NCBI GenBank assembly: GCA_039915085.1
Contig: JBDSOC010000004.1
Location: 1 to 16,244, forward strand
DNA from: JACMLD01 sp039915085
GTDB lineage: Bacteria; Bacteroidota; Bacteroidia; Chitinophagales; Chitinophagaceae
Reading direction: 5' to 3'
DNA: 16,244 nt
The notes below the pieces were generated by a model. The model saw only the letters and a program-made list of their open reading frames with translations, had not been told where the DNA came from and made no database searches. How positions within the stretch are numbered: position 1 is the stretch's first letter; each line of letters starts with the position of its first letter. Shown piece after piece: positions 15,300 through 16,244 of the stretch. Position numbers and translations under genes: made by a program.

Positions 15300-16244
15300 C
15301 TACAGAAGTGGTTCTTCTGAAGCAGCCAGCAATTCAGCATTGGTATTTAGATCACTTTGTTTAATGACTACGGGTTCTTTTTTTGCTGTGTAAACCTGCA
15401 ACTGCATAAAACCGATGGCTGCAACCAGGGTAAGGCCGCATACTATCCACCAGAGCCGGTTAAATCCCCAATGCTCGGCCACCTGTGCGCCACTCATGGG
15501 TCCGAATGTTTGGGCTGCCGACCATGCCATTGTATATAGCGCGGCGTATTGTCCGCGGTTGTGTGGCTTACTTCTGCCAATCCAGTAACTGTTCATAAAC
15601 GGCATCGCCAGCATTTCTGCAAAAGTGATAACTATAATCATTACAAAAGCCATAAAAGCTGTAATTATAAACGCGTTAAGCATGCAATAAGCAACTGCCA
15701 TCAGCAGTGTGCCCATGATGATATAAACGGTATTTTTTTTTCGGCCTTCCAGCTTATATACGATTACCATTTCTATAACTACTATAATTAACCCATTGGT
15801 AGCCATCAGCAGACCAATAAATGGTTCGGAAAAATGGAGGTTAAGTTTATAATGCACAGAAAGGTTGGTAAACAACTGAAAAAAGCAGGCAGCAAAAAGG
15901 GCAGCTAATACAATAAACCACATATAAACTGAATCGTGCAGAGCAGATTCTTTCGCACTGATTACTGTCTTTTTATGAGGTGCAGGTTTATAATCCACCG
16001 GCTTTACGAAAGCCAGCATTAGTATGGCGGCTCCTATATTGGTAATGCCATCCACCCAAAATAACAATTCATAATTGTATTTGGCTATCAGGCCACCAAT
16101 AGCGCTGCCAACGGCCCAACCCATATTGATGGCCAGCCTGTTTAATGAATAGGAACGCGTTCTGTTTTCTTCTTTACTGTAAAAAGCAATGGCCGTTGAA
16201 TTAGCAGGACGGAACGCTTCATTAATAAAACTGAGAAAAAATGA
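15300..16244 (-). CDS. MFS transporter, N-terminus beyond the window (partial)
   Basis: The frame is open from the right edge to a TAG at 15300, giving 314 residues of the C-terminal part. An ATG at 16124 exists, but the upstream codons in frame (FINEAFRPANSTAIAFYSK and onward) are typical MFS sequence, so 16124 is not the start. About nine or ten hydrophobic helices are visible, including WAVGSAIGGLIA, FIVLAALFAACFF, FIGLLMATNGLIIVVIEMVI and WIVCGLTLVAAIGFM. A loop motif GRSKPHNRGQYAALYTM resembles the cytoplasmic loop of drug/H+ antiporter-like members. It is convergent with the ABC-F gene across 77 bp. It is an inner-membrane secondary transporter; substrate unknown, perhaps an efflux pump. 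Confidence 0.88.
   Translation of the reverse strand, partial: SFFLSFINEAFRPANSTAIAFYSKEENRTRSYSLNRLAINMGWAVGSAIGGLIAKYNYELLFWVDGITNIGAAILMLAFVKPVDYKPAPHKKTVISAKESALHDSVYMWFIVLAALFAACFFQLFTNLSVHYKLNLHFSEPFIGLLMATNGLIIVVIEMVIVYKLEGRKKNTVYIIMGTLLMAVAYCMLNAFIITAFMAFVMIIVITFAEMLAMPFMNSYWIGRSKPHNRGQYAALYTMAWSAAQTFGPMSGAQVAEHWGFNRLWWIVCGLTLVAAIGFMQLQVYTAKKEPVVIKQSDLNTNAELLAASEEPLL

Noticed and set aside
16122..16244. Treating the ATG at 16124 as the MFS start
   Set aside because: The frame continues upstream with typical MFS helix and loop sequence to the edge, so the gene is cut by the window, not started there.
1..16244. Defence island, CRISPR array, prophage, integrase, toxin-antitoxin or IS element
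   Set aside because: No regular spaced repeats, recombinase or transposase motifs, nor defence-type domain combinations were found in any frame.

Overview
The window reads as an AT-rich, densely coded stretch of a Bacteroidota chromosome, most likely family Chitinophagaceae or a close relative. Three things suggest this. Several products belong to families typical of that phylum: tandem DUF3857/transglutaminase-like proteins, a DUF4421 barrel, a NIPSNAP protein, an acidic protein ending in EEDEENN-Y-S, and a Bacteroidetes-type CE4 lipoprotein. Three genes have the TAnnTTTG -7 element used by the Bacteroidetes primary sigma factor. There are no clear Shine-Dalgarno sequences. No rRNA, tRNA, CRISPR array, IS element or phage gene was found. 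The content looks chromosomal and mostly housekeeping or envelope-related rather than a mobile island.

Layout. (1) 15-59: a strong hairpin terminator at the left edge. (2) 58-4926, minus strand: a three-gene envelope operon of a transglutaminase-like DUF3857 protein with an intact Cys-His-Asp triad, a longer DUF3857 paralogue that has lost the triad, and a small outer-membrane beta-barrel. (3) 4927-5534: about 600 bp of non-coding DNA with a 21-bp palindrome. (4) 5535-7133, plus strand: acidic conserved protein, MscS channel (5-nt gap), then a cold-shock protein with its own promoter and terminator. (5) 7248-10655, minus strand: CE4 polysaccharide deacetylase lipoprotein, a DUF1801-like protein with a Lys/Ala tail, a KirBac-type potassium channel and a NIPSNAP protein. 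A palindromic repeat lies between the last two. (6) 10840-12285, minus strand: a DUF4421 outer-membrane protein downstream of an 86-aa protein whose pattern resembles an Sm/Lsm fold. (7) 12453-15222, plus strand: a tail-anchored J-domain protein and an ABC-F ATPase of the Uup type. (8) 15300-16244, minus strand: the C-terminal part of an MFS transporter that runs off the right edge.

How the genes may work together. Much of the window concerns the envelope and ion or osmotic balance: MscS, the Kir channel, the MFS transporter, surface glycan deacetylation and outer-membrane barrels. RNA or translation proteins (cold shock, ABC-F, the possible Sm-like protein) and a chaperone partner are interspersed. 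I did not find a clear new defence or mobile system. The best candidates for something under-described are the Sm-like 86-aa protein, the enzyme/pseudoenzyme DUF3857 operon, and a decayed GC-rich palindromic repeat family, one copy of which appears to be read in frame inside the ABC-F linker.
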